From assembly GCF_028885415.1 (NCBI RefSeq), contig NZ_CP118527.1, forward strand, positions 868,001-932,000: a stretch of 64,000 bases of DNA. The letters are read 5' to 3'. The notes below the pieces were generated by a model. That model searched no databases and was not told the DNA's origin. It saw only the letters and a list, made by a program, of their open reading frames with translations. Numbering within the stretch: the stretch's first letter is position 1; the number at the start of each line of letters is the position of its first letter. The DNA comes from Streptomyces coeruleorubidus (GTDB taxonomy: Bacteria; Actinomycetota; Actinomycetes; Streptomycetales; Streptomycetaceae). A program made the translations under genes and the position numbers. Of the stretch, positions 37,786 to 44,933 are shown in pieces.

Positions 37786-38820
37786 TTGCTGTACACATTG
37801 ATCGTCGGCCTGGGCCGCTCGGGCCTGGGACTGCACGTGCCGGTGCTGTCGCGTGCGCGGTCCCACGTACTCGGCACCTTCGCCGACCACCCGATCGTGG
37901 GAGTGGATCCCGGCGACACCGCCCGCGCCGAGCGGCGGGGTCTGCTGATCGCCGAATCTCTGCGCCAGGCGCGCGATCTTCTCGACCCGGCGCGGACCGT
38001 CGTCCATCTGTGCACGCCGCCCGCCGTGCGCGCCGAGGTGCTCCGCGAGGTGGCCGGGCTCGGGTTCTCGCGGATTCTCATGGAGAAGCCGCTGGCCGGC
38101 GACCTGGACACGCTGCGGTGCATCCTGCGGCTCGCACGGGAACAACAGCTGCGCCTGTCCGTGGTGGCGCCCTGGCTGCACAGCACGCTGACCCGGCGTC
38201 TCGTCCAACTGGTGGGCCATCGGGAGCCCGGCGCTGTTCGTTCCGTGTCCGTCACCCAGCACAAGCCCCGGTTCCGGCGCTCCCTGACCACCAGCAGTCA
38301 CACCTCCGCCTTCGACGTGGAGGCGCCGCACGCGGTGGGTCTCCTCCTGCGCCTGCTGGGTGACGCGCAGGTGCGCGGCGCGCGCTGCGCCGACCTGCGG
38401 GTGGGAACGACGACGGTGCCGAACATGGGCGGTGCGCACCTCGAACTGCTGCACACGGGCGGGATCCGCAGCGAGGTGCTGTCCGACCTGTCCGCACCGG
38501 TACGTCAGCGGCGGGTCGTCCTCGGCATGGAGGACGGAAGCGTCGTCGGGCACTACGCGGTCGGCCAGGACGACGACTTCGCACAGTTGGAGATCACACG
38601 TGACGGCCACACCACCCGCGAGGTCCTCCGTGACGACTCGCTCACGGCATGTCTGACCGATGCCTATCGCGGCTACGCCGAGGGCGGCGACGCAGGTGCG
38701 GGCGACCTCGGCCTGCACGTGCGGACGGTCGAGCTGCTGGACGAGGCGAAACGGCTGGCGGCCCTGTCTCCCGCCGACGGTACGCACTCTCGCAAGGAGG
38801 CCCTCTCGCATGGGCGTTGA
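37786..38820 (+). CDS. Gfo/Idh/MocA-family NAD(P)-dependent oxidoreductase
   Basis: A 344-residue oxidoreductase starting at TTG 37786 after an AAAAAGGGGGG site; the TTG puts the Rossmann strand YTLIVGLGRSGLGLHVPVL at the N-terminus. Family landmarks are VVHLCTPPAVRAEVLREV and the catalytic-lysine motif ILMEKPLAGD. The C-terminal sheet domain binds the sugar. Such enzymes interconvert hydroxyl and keto groups on sugars, nucleotide sugars and inositols (examples: myo-inositol dehydrogenase, WbpB, NtdC). It heads a seven-gene coupled operon and overlaps the next gene by 11 nt. A keto product here would be a natural substrate for the DegT aminotransferases on the other strand. Confidence 0.82.
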   Translation: MLYTLIVGLGRSGLGLHVPVLSRARSHVLGTFADHPIVGVDPGDTARAERRGLLIAESLRQARDLLDPARTVVHLCTPPAVRAEVLREVAGLGFSRILMEKPLAGDLDTLRCILRLAREQQLRLSVVAPWLHSTLTRRLVQLVGHREPGAVRSVSVTQHKPRFRRSLTTSSHTSAFDVEAPHAVGLLLRLLGDAQVRGARCADLRVGTTTVPNMGGAHLELLHTGGIRSEVLSDLSAPVRQRRVVLGMEDGSVVGHYAVGQDDDFAQLEITRDGHTTREVLRDDSLTACLTDAYRGYAEGGDAGAGDLGLHVRTVELLDEAKRLAALSPADGTHSRKEALSHGR

Positions 38821-39769
38821 CCTTCCCGGAGCGGGCCCCCAGGAGTCCCGGTTCGCCGTGACCGAGGACGCCCCGAGTGGACCGGCGGCCCCCGGTGTCC
38901 GGTTCGCGGGCATCGGGGACGAGGCCGCGGCGGATCTCACCGGGCAACTTCAGGCACTGCGCCAACTCGGCTGGGGGGCGATCGAGTTGCGCACCATCGA
39001 TGGCGTCGCGGTCGCCGACCTCGACGACCGGGCCTTCGCCGCCCTGGCCCACCGGGTCGCGGCAGCCGGTCTCGACGTCGTCTGCGTCGATTCCCGGATC
39101 GCCAACTGGAGCCGCCCGATCACCGGGCGCTTCGAGGACGACGTGCGGGAGTTGCGGCAGCTGGCCCGGCGCTGCACTGCCCTGGGCACCCGGTTCGTCC
39201 GGGTGATGTCCTACCCCAACGCCGGCCTGGACGAAGAGGAGTGGGGCAGGCGGGCGCTGGACCGGATGGCCCGGTTGGCCCGGCAGGCCGAGCAAGAGGG
39301 GCTGGTGCTGCTGCACGAGAACTGCAGCGGTTGGGCCGGCACCCGGGCCGACCGGATGCGGCAGCTCCTCGACCGCGCCGGTGGTCCCGCGCTGCGGCTG
39401 CTGTTCGACATGGGCAACGGCGTGCCGCACGGCTATGACGCCCGCGCGCTGTTGGACGAGATCATCGACCACGTCGCCCACGTGCACGTCAAGGACGCCC
39501 GGACCGGGCCGGACGGCCAGGTCACTTACACACTGCCGGGCGACGGGGAGTCCCGCGTACGCTCCTGCCTCGGCGCCCTCGTCGACCACGGATACACCGG
39601 TGCCTGGTCCATCGAACCGCACACCCATCTGCAACCGCACCAGGGCCAGGACACCACCGATGCCGACGGTGTGGCGGCGTTCGTCCGCTACGGGCGGTGC
39701 CTGGAACGGCTCGTTCGGCAGGAAACCCGGCCTGCCCGGATTCCCGCCGGTGGGGAGCGGCATGGTTGA
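38810..39769 (+). CDS. Sugar phosphate isomerase/epimerase-like TIM barrel
   Basis: A 319-residue protein of the xylose-isomerase-like/AP-endonuclease-2 TIM-barrel superfamily. Seen: GAIELRTIDGVAVADL, RFVRVMSYPN, LVLLHENCSGW (metal Glu), LRLLFDMGNG (metal Asp), HVAHVHVKDAR (metal His) and SIEPHTHLQPHQG. These supply the Glu-Asp-His-Glu metal site of the family. Members isomerise or epimerise sugars, inososes (IolE, IolI) and hydroxypyruvate. The ATG at 38810 follows AAGGAGG inside the end of the preceding gene. Association with two Gfo/Idh enzymes recalls inositol metabolism. Confidence 0.85.
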   Translation: MGVDLPGAGPQESRFAVTEDAPSGPAAPGVRFAGIGDEAAADLTGQLQALRQLGWGAIELRTIDGVAVADLDDRAFAALAHRVAAAGLDVVCVDSRIANWSRPITGRFEDDVRELRQLARRCTALGTRFVRVMSYPNAGLDEEEWGRRALDRMARLARQAEQEGLVLLHENCSGWAGTRADRMRQLLDRAGGPALRLLFDMGNGVPHGYDARALLDEIIDHVAHVHVKDARTGPDGQVTYTLPGDGESRVRSCLGALVDHGYTGAWSIEPHTHLQPHQGQDTTDADGVAAFVRYGRCLERLVRQETRPARIPAGGERHG

Positions 39770-41198
39770 CGTTCCGGCCCGGCCTCCCTTCCCGCCCGCA
39801 TCCGCCGCCCTGCCACTTTCCGCGGTCCTGTCGCCTCCCGCCCGGTTGACGCCGGCCGATCACCAGCTGCTGCTCGATCTGCTCGCCACTCCCACAGCCG
39901 GGCCGCTGGAGACCGGCACCGACGGTCCCGCGGTGCGCCTTTGGGAAGCCGGACGGGCCTATGCGGCGGCCGCCGCGGCCACCGGTCTGCGGGTGCTGCG
40001 CCACGCCCCACCCGATCCGGCAGCGCTGCGCCGGGACGACGTGCCGCTCACGGTCCGGGAGGCGGCGCGGGACGAGACGTTCCTGGCCCGGCAGCCCAGC
40101 CTGGTGCTGCGCCTCGGCCCCGGACTCCCGCGGCGGGACACGGTGATGTTCAACGTCCACCTGGACACGGTCGCCGGCTGGTGGCCGGCCCGCTTCGACG
40201 GCCTGCGTTTCACCGGCCGGGGAGCGATCGACGCCAAGGGCCCCGCCGTCGCCCTGCTCGCCGGCATCCGGGCCGCTCGCGCCGCCGAGCCGGCCCTGGG
40301 CAGCCGGGTCGGTGTGCTCATCCAGGCAGTCGCCGGGGAAGAAGGCGGTGCCCTGGGCACGTTCGGCACCAGGCCGCTGGTGGAGGACGGGTTCACCGGC
40401 AGCATGAACCTGTTCTGCGAGCCCACCGGGCACCGCTTCCTGCCCCGCTCGACGGCATCCATGACGGCCCTGGTCCGCGTCGAGGGCGAGGACGCCGTGG
40501 ACGACCGCCCCGAAGCCGGCCACAACGCGACCGTGCTGCTCGGGCACATCAGCCACTACCTGGCCCGAACCCTGCCGCCGCGGATCGGCGACGGCAGGGT
40601 GTGCGTGGCCGGCCTGCACACCGGCGAACGGCACAACCGGGTCTACGGCACCGGCCGTCTGCTGCTCAACATCTCCTACGGATCACGGCCGGCCGGCCGA
40701 GCCGCCGAGGCCGCGCTGGAGCAGGCGCTGCACGAGGCACTCGCCGACTTCGCCGCCGGCGCCGCCGGCATCCCCGACCTGGCCAGGACAGCCCTGGACG
40801 CGGCACGGATCACGTCCCTGCACTGGCACAAACGTGGCCTGCCCGCGCTGGACGGCCGAGGCCGCGCGCCGTGGGCCGAGGAACTGCTGGAACGGTACGC
40901 GGGCCTGGTGCGCTGGCCCGACGAGGAGCCGGCCTTCACCTGCGACGCGATCTGGATGGCGGACGTACCCGACAGCTACACGGCGGTCTTCGGCCCCGGC
41001 GACCTGGACACCAACCACGCGCACGCCGCCGGCGAGTACGTCGACCTGGACGACCTCGACCGGTACGCCGACGAGATCGCCCGCATTCTGGTCGCCCGGG
41101 TCCGCCACGGGCCGCCCGGCGACGCTGCCGGCGAACCCTCTCACGCTCACTCAGCTGCCGTGCCCGGCACGGCCGCGGACAGGATCTCTCCTCGATGA
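39762..41198 (+). CDS. M20-family metallo-deacylase/peptidase
   Basis: A 478-residue zinc hydrolase of the M20 family (ArgE/DapE/carboxypeptidase G2 type). Metal-site motifs are intact: FNVHLDTVAGWW (His and Asp), GRGAIDAKGPAVALL (bridging Asp), VAGEEGGALGTFG (catalytic Glu plus ligand), NLFCEPTG (ligand) and near the C-terminus DTNHAHAAGEYV (His). The dimerisation lid sits between. The family removes acyl groups from, or cleaves peptide bonds next to, amino acids. In a biosynthetic operon it could deprotect an N-acylated amino intermediate. It overlaps the previous stop by 8 nt and the next start by ATGA. Confidence 0.85.
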   Translation: MVDVPARPPFPPASAALPLSAVLSPPARLTPADHQLLLDLLATPTAGPLETGTDGPAVRLWEAGRAYAAAAAATGLRVLRHAPPDPAALRRDDVPLTVREAARDETFLARQPSLVLRLGPGLPRRDTVMFNVHLDTVAGWWPARFDGLRFTGRGAIDAKGPAVALLAGIRAARAAEPALGSRVGVLIQAVAGEEGGALGTFGTRPLVEDGFTGSMNLFCEPTGHRFLPRSTASMTALVRVEGEDAVDDRPEAGHNATVLLGHISHYLARTLPPRIGDGRVCVAGLHTGERHNRVYGTGRLLLNISYGSRPAGRAAEAALEQALHEALADFAAGAAGIPDLARTALDAARITSLHWHKRGLPALDGRGRAPWAEELLERYAGLVRWPDEEPAFTCDAIWMADVPDSYTAVFGPGDLDTNHAHAAGEYVDLDDLDRYADEIARILVARVRHGPPGDAAGEPSHAHSAAVPGTAADRISPR

Positions 41199-42424
41199 CC
41201 TCGACGGTTTCCACCACCTCCACGGCCTCCGCAGACGCAACCGCCCCTGGTGCTGCGAGGCCCCGTTCCGGACCGTGTGCCGTCCCGCCGCAGGCCACCG
41301 GCACTGCCGGCGACATCGCGGCACGGGTGCCGTACCCGGACCTCCTCGCATTCGTGACACAGGTCCTCTGCGCCAGGGGACTGCCCGAGGACCGCGCGGG
41401 AACCGCCGCCGAGGCACTGTGCCACGGCGACCTGACGGGCTTCACCAGTCACGGCATCACCAACCTCACCCGGCTCTACCTCCCGCTGCTCGACTCGGGC
41501 CGCTGCGATCCACGTGCGGAGCCGCGCATCGTCGCCGACCGCGGTGCCTCGGTGCTCCTCGACGCCCGCAGGGCGCTCGGGCTGTGGGCCGCAACCGAGG
41601 CGATGGACCTGGCGGTCGAGCGTGCCCGCCGGTACGGGGTCGGCATGGTCTCGGTGCGGGGAGCCACCCACTTCGGCTGCGCAGGCCACCATGCCCTGCG
41701 CGCGGTCCGGCACGACATGGTGGGCCTGGTCACCGCCAACTGCGGCCGGCAGCGGATCGTCCGCCCGGTCGGCGGACGGGCTCCCATGCTGGGCACGAAT
41801 CCGCTCGCACTGGCCGCACCGGCCGGCGACCGGCCGCCGTTCGTCCTGGACATGGCCACCACGGTCGCTCCCACCGGCAGGATCCGGGCCGCCGCACGCG
41901 CCGGGCAGAGCGTGCCCGCGGGCTGGCTGCAGGACGACGACGGCGCGCCGGTGACCGACCCGGCCGCCTTCGACCGCGGCCAGGCACACCTGCGCTGGCT
42001 CGGCGGTGACCCCGACACCGGCGCGTACAAGGGTTTCGGGCTCGGTCTGCTGGTCGAGGTACTGTCCGCGCTCGTCCCCGGAGCCGGCATCGGCCCGCAG
42101 GAGGAGACGGCGGAGCCGGCCGGCCCTGACGATGACATCGGCTGCTTCATGCTGGCCGTCGCCCCCGGGCGCCTCAGGCCCGAGGCGGAGTTCCGCGCCG
42201 ACGCGGCCGACTTGTTCGGTGCCCTCCTCGGCTGTCCGCCGGTCCGGGCGGAGGAACCGGTGCGCTATCCCGGCTGGCCGGAGGAGGTCCGCTCCCGGGA
42301 GCGGCGCGCTCACGGCGTCCCGCTGGAGCCGGCCCTGCACCGGGAGATGCTCGACCTGGCCCGGAACAGCGGTCTCGGCTTCCCGGAACCCGTCCGGCCC
42401 GCAGAGGCGGGGAGCCCGGCATGA
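41195..42424 (+). CDS. Ldh-family (malate/L-lactate-type) NAD(P)H oxidoreductase
   Basis: A 409-residue protein of the MDH2/LDH2 family, which is unrelated to Rossmann-fold lactate dehydrogenases. Members reduce 2-keto acids or cyclic imino acids (sulfolactate, ureidoglycolate, delta1-piperideine-2-carboxylate). Motifs: FTSHGITNLTRL with the conserved SHG, VRGATHFGCAGHHALRA with catalytic His, RAPMLGTNPLALAAPAG, VLDMATTVAP and GAYKGFGLGLLVEVLSALVPGAG. There is an unusual Ser/Thr/Ala-rich N-terminal extension of about 45 residues. ATGA overlaps occur at both ends of the gene. Confidence 0.87.
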   Translation: MTSTVSTTSTASADATAPGAARPRSGPCAVPPQATGTAGDIAARVPYPDLLAFVTQVLCARGLPEDRAGTAAEALCHGDLTGFTSHGITNLTRLYLPLLDSGRCDPRAEPRIVADRGASVLLDARRALGLWAATEAMDLAVERARRYGVGMVSVRGATHFGCAGHHALRAVRHDMVGLVTANCGRQRIVRPVGGRAPMLGTNPLALAAPAGDRPPFVLDMATTVAPTGRIRAAARAGQSVPAGWLQDDDGAPVTDPAAFDRGQAHLRWLGGDPDTGAYKGFGLGLLVEVLSALVPGAGIGPQEETAEPAGPDDDIGCFMLAVAPGRLRPEAEFRADAADLFGALLGCPPVRAEEPVRYPGWPEEVRSRERRAHGVPLEPALHREMLDLARNSGLGFPEPVRPAEAGSPA

Positions 42425-43368
42425 CGCTTCCCCGCATCGGCCTCATCGGCCTCGGTGTCATCTCCCGCTTCTACCTGGCCGCGCTCGAAAGCGCCGGGTG
42501 CGCGCGGCTGGTGGCGGTGTGCGACACCGACGAGGACCGGCTCGCCGCCGCACCGGCGCACGTACCGCGCTACCGCGACCACCGTGAGCTGCTGCGGGCC
42601 GCGGACCTGGACGCCGTGGTGGTCAACGTGCCCAACGACCTGCACTATCCGGTGTGCAGGGACGCGTTGGCGGCCGGACGCGCGGTCTGCGTGGAGAAGC
42701 CGCTCGCCACGCATCCGCACGACGGCCACCATCTCGCGCGGCTGTCCCGGCAGCGCGGCACCGTGCTGTTCACCTCCTTCCACCGCCGCTACAACAGGGA
42801 GGTCGACGCGCTCCGCCGGCGCATCGCCTCCGGCGCGCCGATCGTGTCGCTGACGGTGCGCTACGAGGAGACGATCGAGGAGCACGCCGGTCGGGACCGC
42901 TGGTATCTCGACCCGGAGCGCTGCGGGGGCGGCTGCGTCGCCGACAACGGGCCCAACGCGTTCGATCTCGTTCGCCTGTTCCTCGGAGACGTACGGGTGA
43001 CGGAGGCCACCGTGCACCGCGATGCGCGGGGCGTCGACCGGCAGGCGCAAGTGCTGTTGGCCGCCCCGTCCGGAGCGGCGGCCGCCCGGGTGGTGCTCGA
43101 CTGGTCCCGTCCCGGCGAGCGCAAGACGGTCGAGGTGCGACTCGCCGACGGGACGGTCGACCGTGCCGACATGCTCGCGGGTCATCCGGAGTTCAAGGGG
43201 TCCCTGTGGCACGAATACGTGGGCGTCCTGCGGGACTTCACCGACGTCCTGTCCGGCCGGCGCACGAACGGCCCCGACGGTCTGGCCGCCCTGGAACTGG
43301 TGGCCGCCACGTACGCCTACGAACGCCTCGGCCGACCCCGTGCCGGACAGGAGGTACGCCACCCGTGA
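42421..43368 (+). CDS. Gfo/Idh/MocA-family NAD(P)-dependent oxidoreductase
   Basis: A 315-residue oxidoreductase, distinct from the first one in this operon. N-terminal fold IGLIGLGVISRFYLAALE, acidic strand LVAVCDTDEDRL, VVVNVPNDLHYPVC, catalytic lysine in VCVEKPLATHP, and FTSFHRRYNREVDAL. GGGCVADNGPNAFDLVRLFLGD carries the usual D-x-H-like position as D-NGPN rather than D-xGxH. That change at the substrate-binding helix may mark an unusual substrate. Short length and complete motifs suggest an active sugar or cyclitol dehydrogenase. Confidence 0.85.
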   Translation: MTLPRIGLIGLGVISRFYLAALESAGCARLVAVCDTDEDRLAAAPAHVPRYRDHRELLRAADLDAVVVNVPNDLHYPVCRDALAAGRAVCVEKPLATHPHDGHHLARLSRQRGTVLFTSFHRRYNREVDALRRRIASGAPIVSLTVRYEETIEEHAGRDRWYLDPERCGGGCVADNGPNAFDLVRLFLGDVRVTEATVHRDARGVDRQAQVLLAAPSGAAAARVVLDWSRPGERKTVEVRLADGTVDRADMLAGHPEFKGSLWHEYVGVLRDFTDVLSGRRTNGPDGLAALELVAATYAYERLGRPRAGQEVRHP

Positions 43369-43847
43369 CACCCGGAGAGGACGGTGCCAAGCGCGCCGTG
43401 TACGGGCGGCTGGTGAAGGTCCTCACCCACCGGCGTGACGACCGGGGGATGACTCTGGAGGAGTTCGCGAGCCGGTGTGTCCGCCGTGGGGAGGTGCATG
43501 AGCTGGTGACCACCGACCACACGGAGACCGCCGCCGGCGCCCGGATCGACCGCGTCGGATTCCTTGGTTTCGTGGAGATCGGATGCGCCGGCGTCATCGA
43601 CCGGGGCGACGAGGTCTGGGCCGGCGGGAGCCTGGTGGGGACGGTCCTGGGATTCGACGCCTGCCATTTCCCGAACCACTACAACATCCTCATCTCGGCG
43701 CCCGAACGGCTCACCGGCCCGCAACTCGGCCTCGCCCCCGAAGCCGATGTCAGGTTCGAGCAGCGCGCTGAGGTGCCACACCCGCCCGGAAGCAACCCGA
43801 TGCCGCGCGGCCGACGCCCGCCGGCCGATCACCTGGAGCACCCGTGA
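43365..43847 (+). CDS. Unknown small beta-rich protein of the biosynthetic operon
   Basis: 160 residues, not recognised with confidence. An N-terminal helical part (VYGRLVKVLTHRRDDRGMTLEEFASRC) precedes HELVTTDHTETAAGARID and a glycine-rich strand region GFLGFVEIGCAGVIDRGDEVW, then FDACHFPNHYNILI. The C-terminus is proline/arginine-rich and looks disordered. There is no signal peptide, membrane segment or obvious catalytic triad; the His/Asp/Cys-rich FDACHFPNHYN could bind a metal. It is coupled by GTGA overlaps to a Gfo/Idh oxidoreductase before and the AhpD-like gene after, so it belongs to the pathway. It may be a DUF6917-type protein, but I am unsure. Confidence 0.7.
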   Translation: MTPGEDGAKRAVYGRLVKVLTHRRDDRGMTLEEFASRCVRRGEVHELVTTDHTETAAGARIDRVGFLGFVEIGCAGVIDRGDEVWAGGSLVGTVLGFDACHFPNHYNILISAPERLTGPQLGLAPEADVRFEQRAEVPHPPGSNPMPRGRRPPADHLEHP

Positions 43848-44302
43848 ACCCACGCATCGACCTCGCCGAGCTGGAGCCCGCCGCCTATCAGGCCATGCTG
43901 GGCCTGGAGCAGTACCTCTCGACCAGCCCACTGCCGGCGCCGCTGCGCGAGCTGGTCAAGCTGCGGGCGAGTCAGCTCAACGGCTGCGCCTTCTGTGTGT
44001 CCCTGCACAGTCACCAGGCCAGGAACGGCGGAGAACCGGACGAACGGCTGTTCTCCCTCGTGACCTGGCGCGAGTCCCTCTTCTTCACCAAGGCCGAACG
44101 TGCCGCGCTCGCACTGACCGACGCCGCCACCCGCCTCGACGCGGAGGGAGTCCCCGACGAGGTGTGGAACGAAGCCGCCGCCCACTACGACGACCGGCAA
44201 CTGGCGGCGCTCGTCATGACGGTCGCCACCGTCAACGCCTGGAACCGCATCGGCGTCAGCACCCGCTTGGTGCCGAGCCGTCGTCAGGGAGACGGCCACT
44301 GA
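43844..44302 (+). CDS. AhpD-like carboxymuconolactone decarboxylase-family protein
   Basis: A 152-residue all-helical protein of the CMD/AhpD family. The active-site motif NGCAFCVSLHSHQAR has the CxxC and downstream His of peroxidase-reductase members. LVKLRASQLNGC and RLFSLVTWRESLFFTKAERAALALTDAAT are the standard flanking helices. Such proteins act as alkylhydroperoxidase partners or as small decarboxylases and isomerases. It is the last gene of the operon, its GTG overlapping the previous stop, and a large hairpin follows about 160 bp downstream. Its role in the pathway is unknown; it may protect an oxidative step. Confidence 0.87.
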   Translation: MNPRIDLAELEPAAYQAMLGLEQYLSTSPLPAPLRELVKLRASQLNGCAFCVSLHSHQARNGGEPDERLFSLVTWRESLFFTKAERAALALTDAATRLDAEGVPDEVWNEAAAHYDDRQLAALVMTVATVNAWNRIGVSTRLVPSRRQGDGH

Positions 44303-44933
44303 ACGACCGGGGAGCCGCAAAGAGGCAGTTCCCCGGATCTGGCCGGAGGGCAATGCCCAGGCCAGTACAGCAGGCCCTCGCTCCCGGCCACGGATGCCGC
44401 CATTCAGAGTCGGGGCGACCACCCGGGGTTTCGGAGACCCGAAGCCCCGGAGGCGGGGCTGCGCCTCGAATTCAGCACGGAACCAGCACGGGGTTCGTGG
44501 CGTGCTGATTCGGCGCTGGCCGACCTGGGTCGCAGCGCGCTCCATTGCCCCCGACGGCATCCGCACATGGTTGCTCAGTGTCACCAACAGCCTGAGCCGA
44601 CAGGGATAAGCGAGCATGACCAGAACGACGAATCATTGATCGGAGAGACATCCGCTAGGTGTGCTGTCCGACAAGGGCCGCGGCTCACTGAGAGCCGTGC
44701 CCGAGGAGTACGCCCGGCCGAGGTCGCGGAGACGCACCGCGAGCCGGGCCCGCACCTGCCGGGCCGGGGAGTCGAACTTCACGGCGGCACCAGGCACGTC
44801 GGCAGGACCCCTCCGGGCACGGGGGGATTCCCCCACACGGGACGATCTTGGTTGATATACGCTGCGTCCGACTTGTTCGAACAGTTCGGCGAATCCGTGC
44901 CAACCGATTCGTCCTGCCCGGGGGGGCATTCCC
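44303..44933. other. 631-bp non-coding stretch with terminator and upstream region
   Basis: No convincing gene. It holds a GCCCC-GGGGC stem at 44444-44459 and the large hairpin at 44461-44516. Near 44857 is a TGATATACG stretch that could be the -10 region for the FG-GAP gene starting at 44934. Confidence 0.5.
44461..44516 (+). terminator. Large imperfect hairpin, probable operon terminator
   Basis: GCGCC, GAATTCAGCACG and GAACC on the left pair with GGTTC, CGTGCTGATTC and GGCGC on the right, enclosing AGCACGG, with small bulges. It is positioned about 160 bp after the last gene of the seven-gene operon. Confidence 0.6.

Noticed and set aside
36697..38820. A 707-codon open frame on the plus strand covering both EF-hand copy B and the Gfo/Idh gene
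   Set aside because: Its first half is the antisense of the EF-hand gene and of the AT-rich spacer, with no protein-like character; only the part from TTG 37786 matches a family.
31985..39769. An EBO-type operon (UbiA plus TIM-barrel enzyme)
   Set aside because: The other EBO proteins (TatD-like hydrolase, dehydroquinate-synthase-like and phosphodiesterase partners) are absent, and the two genes sit on different arms.
44761..44810. Possible tRNA T-arm-like sequence (GAGTCGAACTTC)
   Set aside because: No cloverleaf could be closed around it; no tRNA or rRNA gene was recognised in the window.
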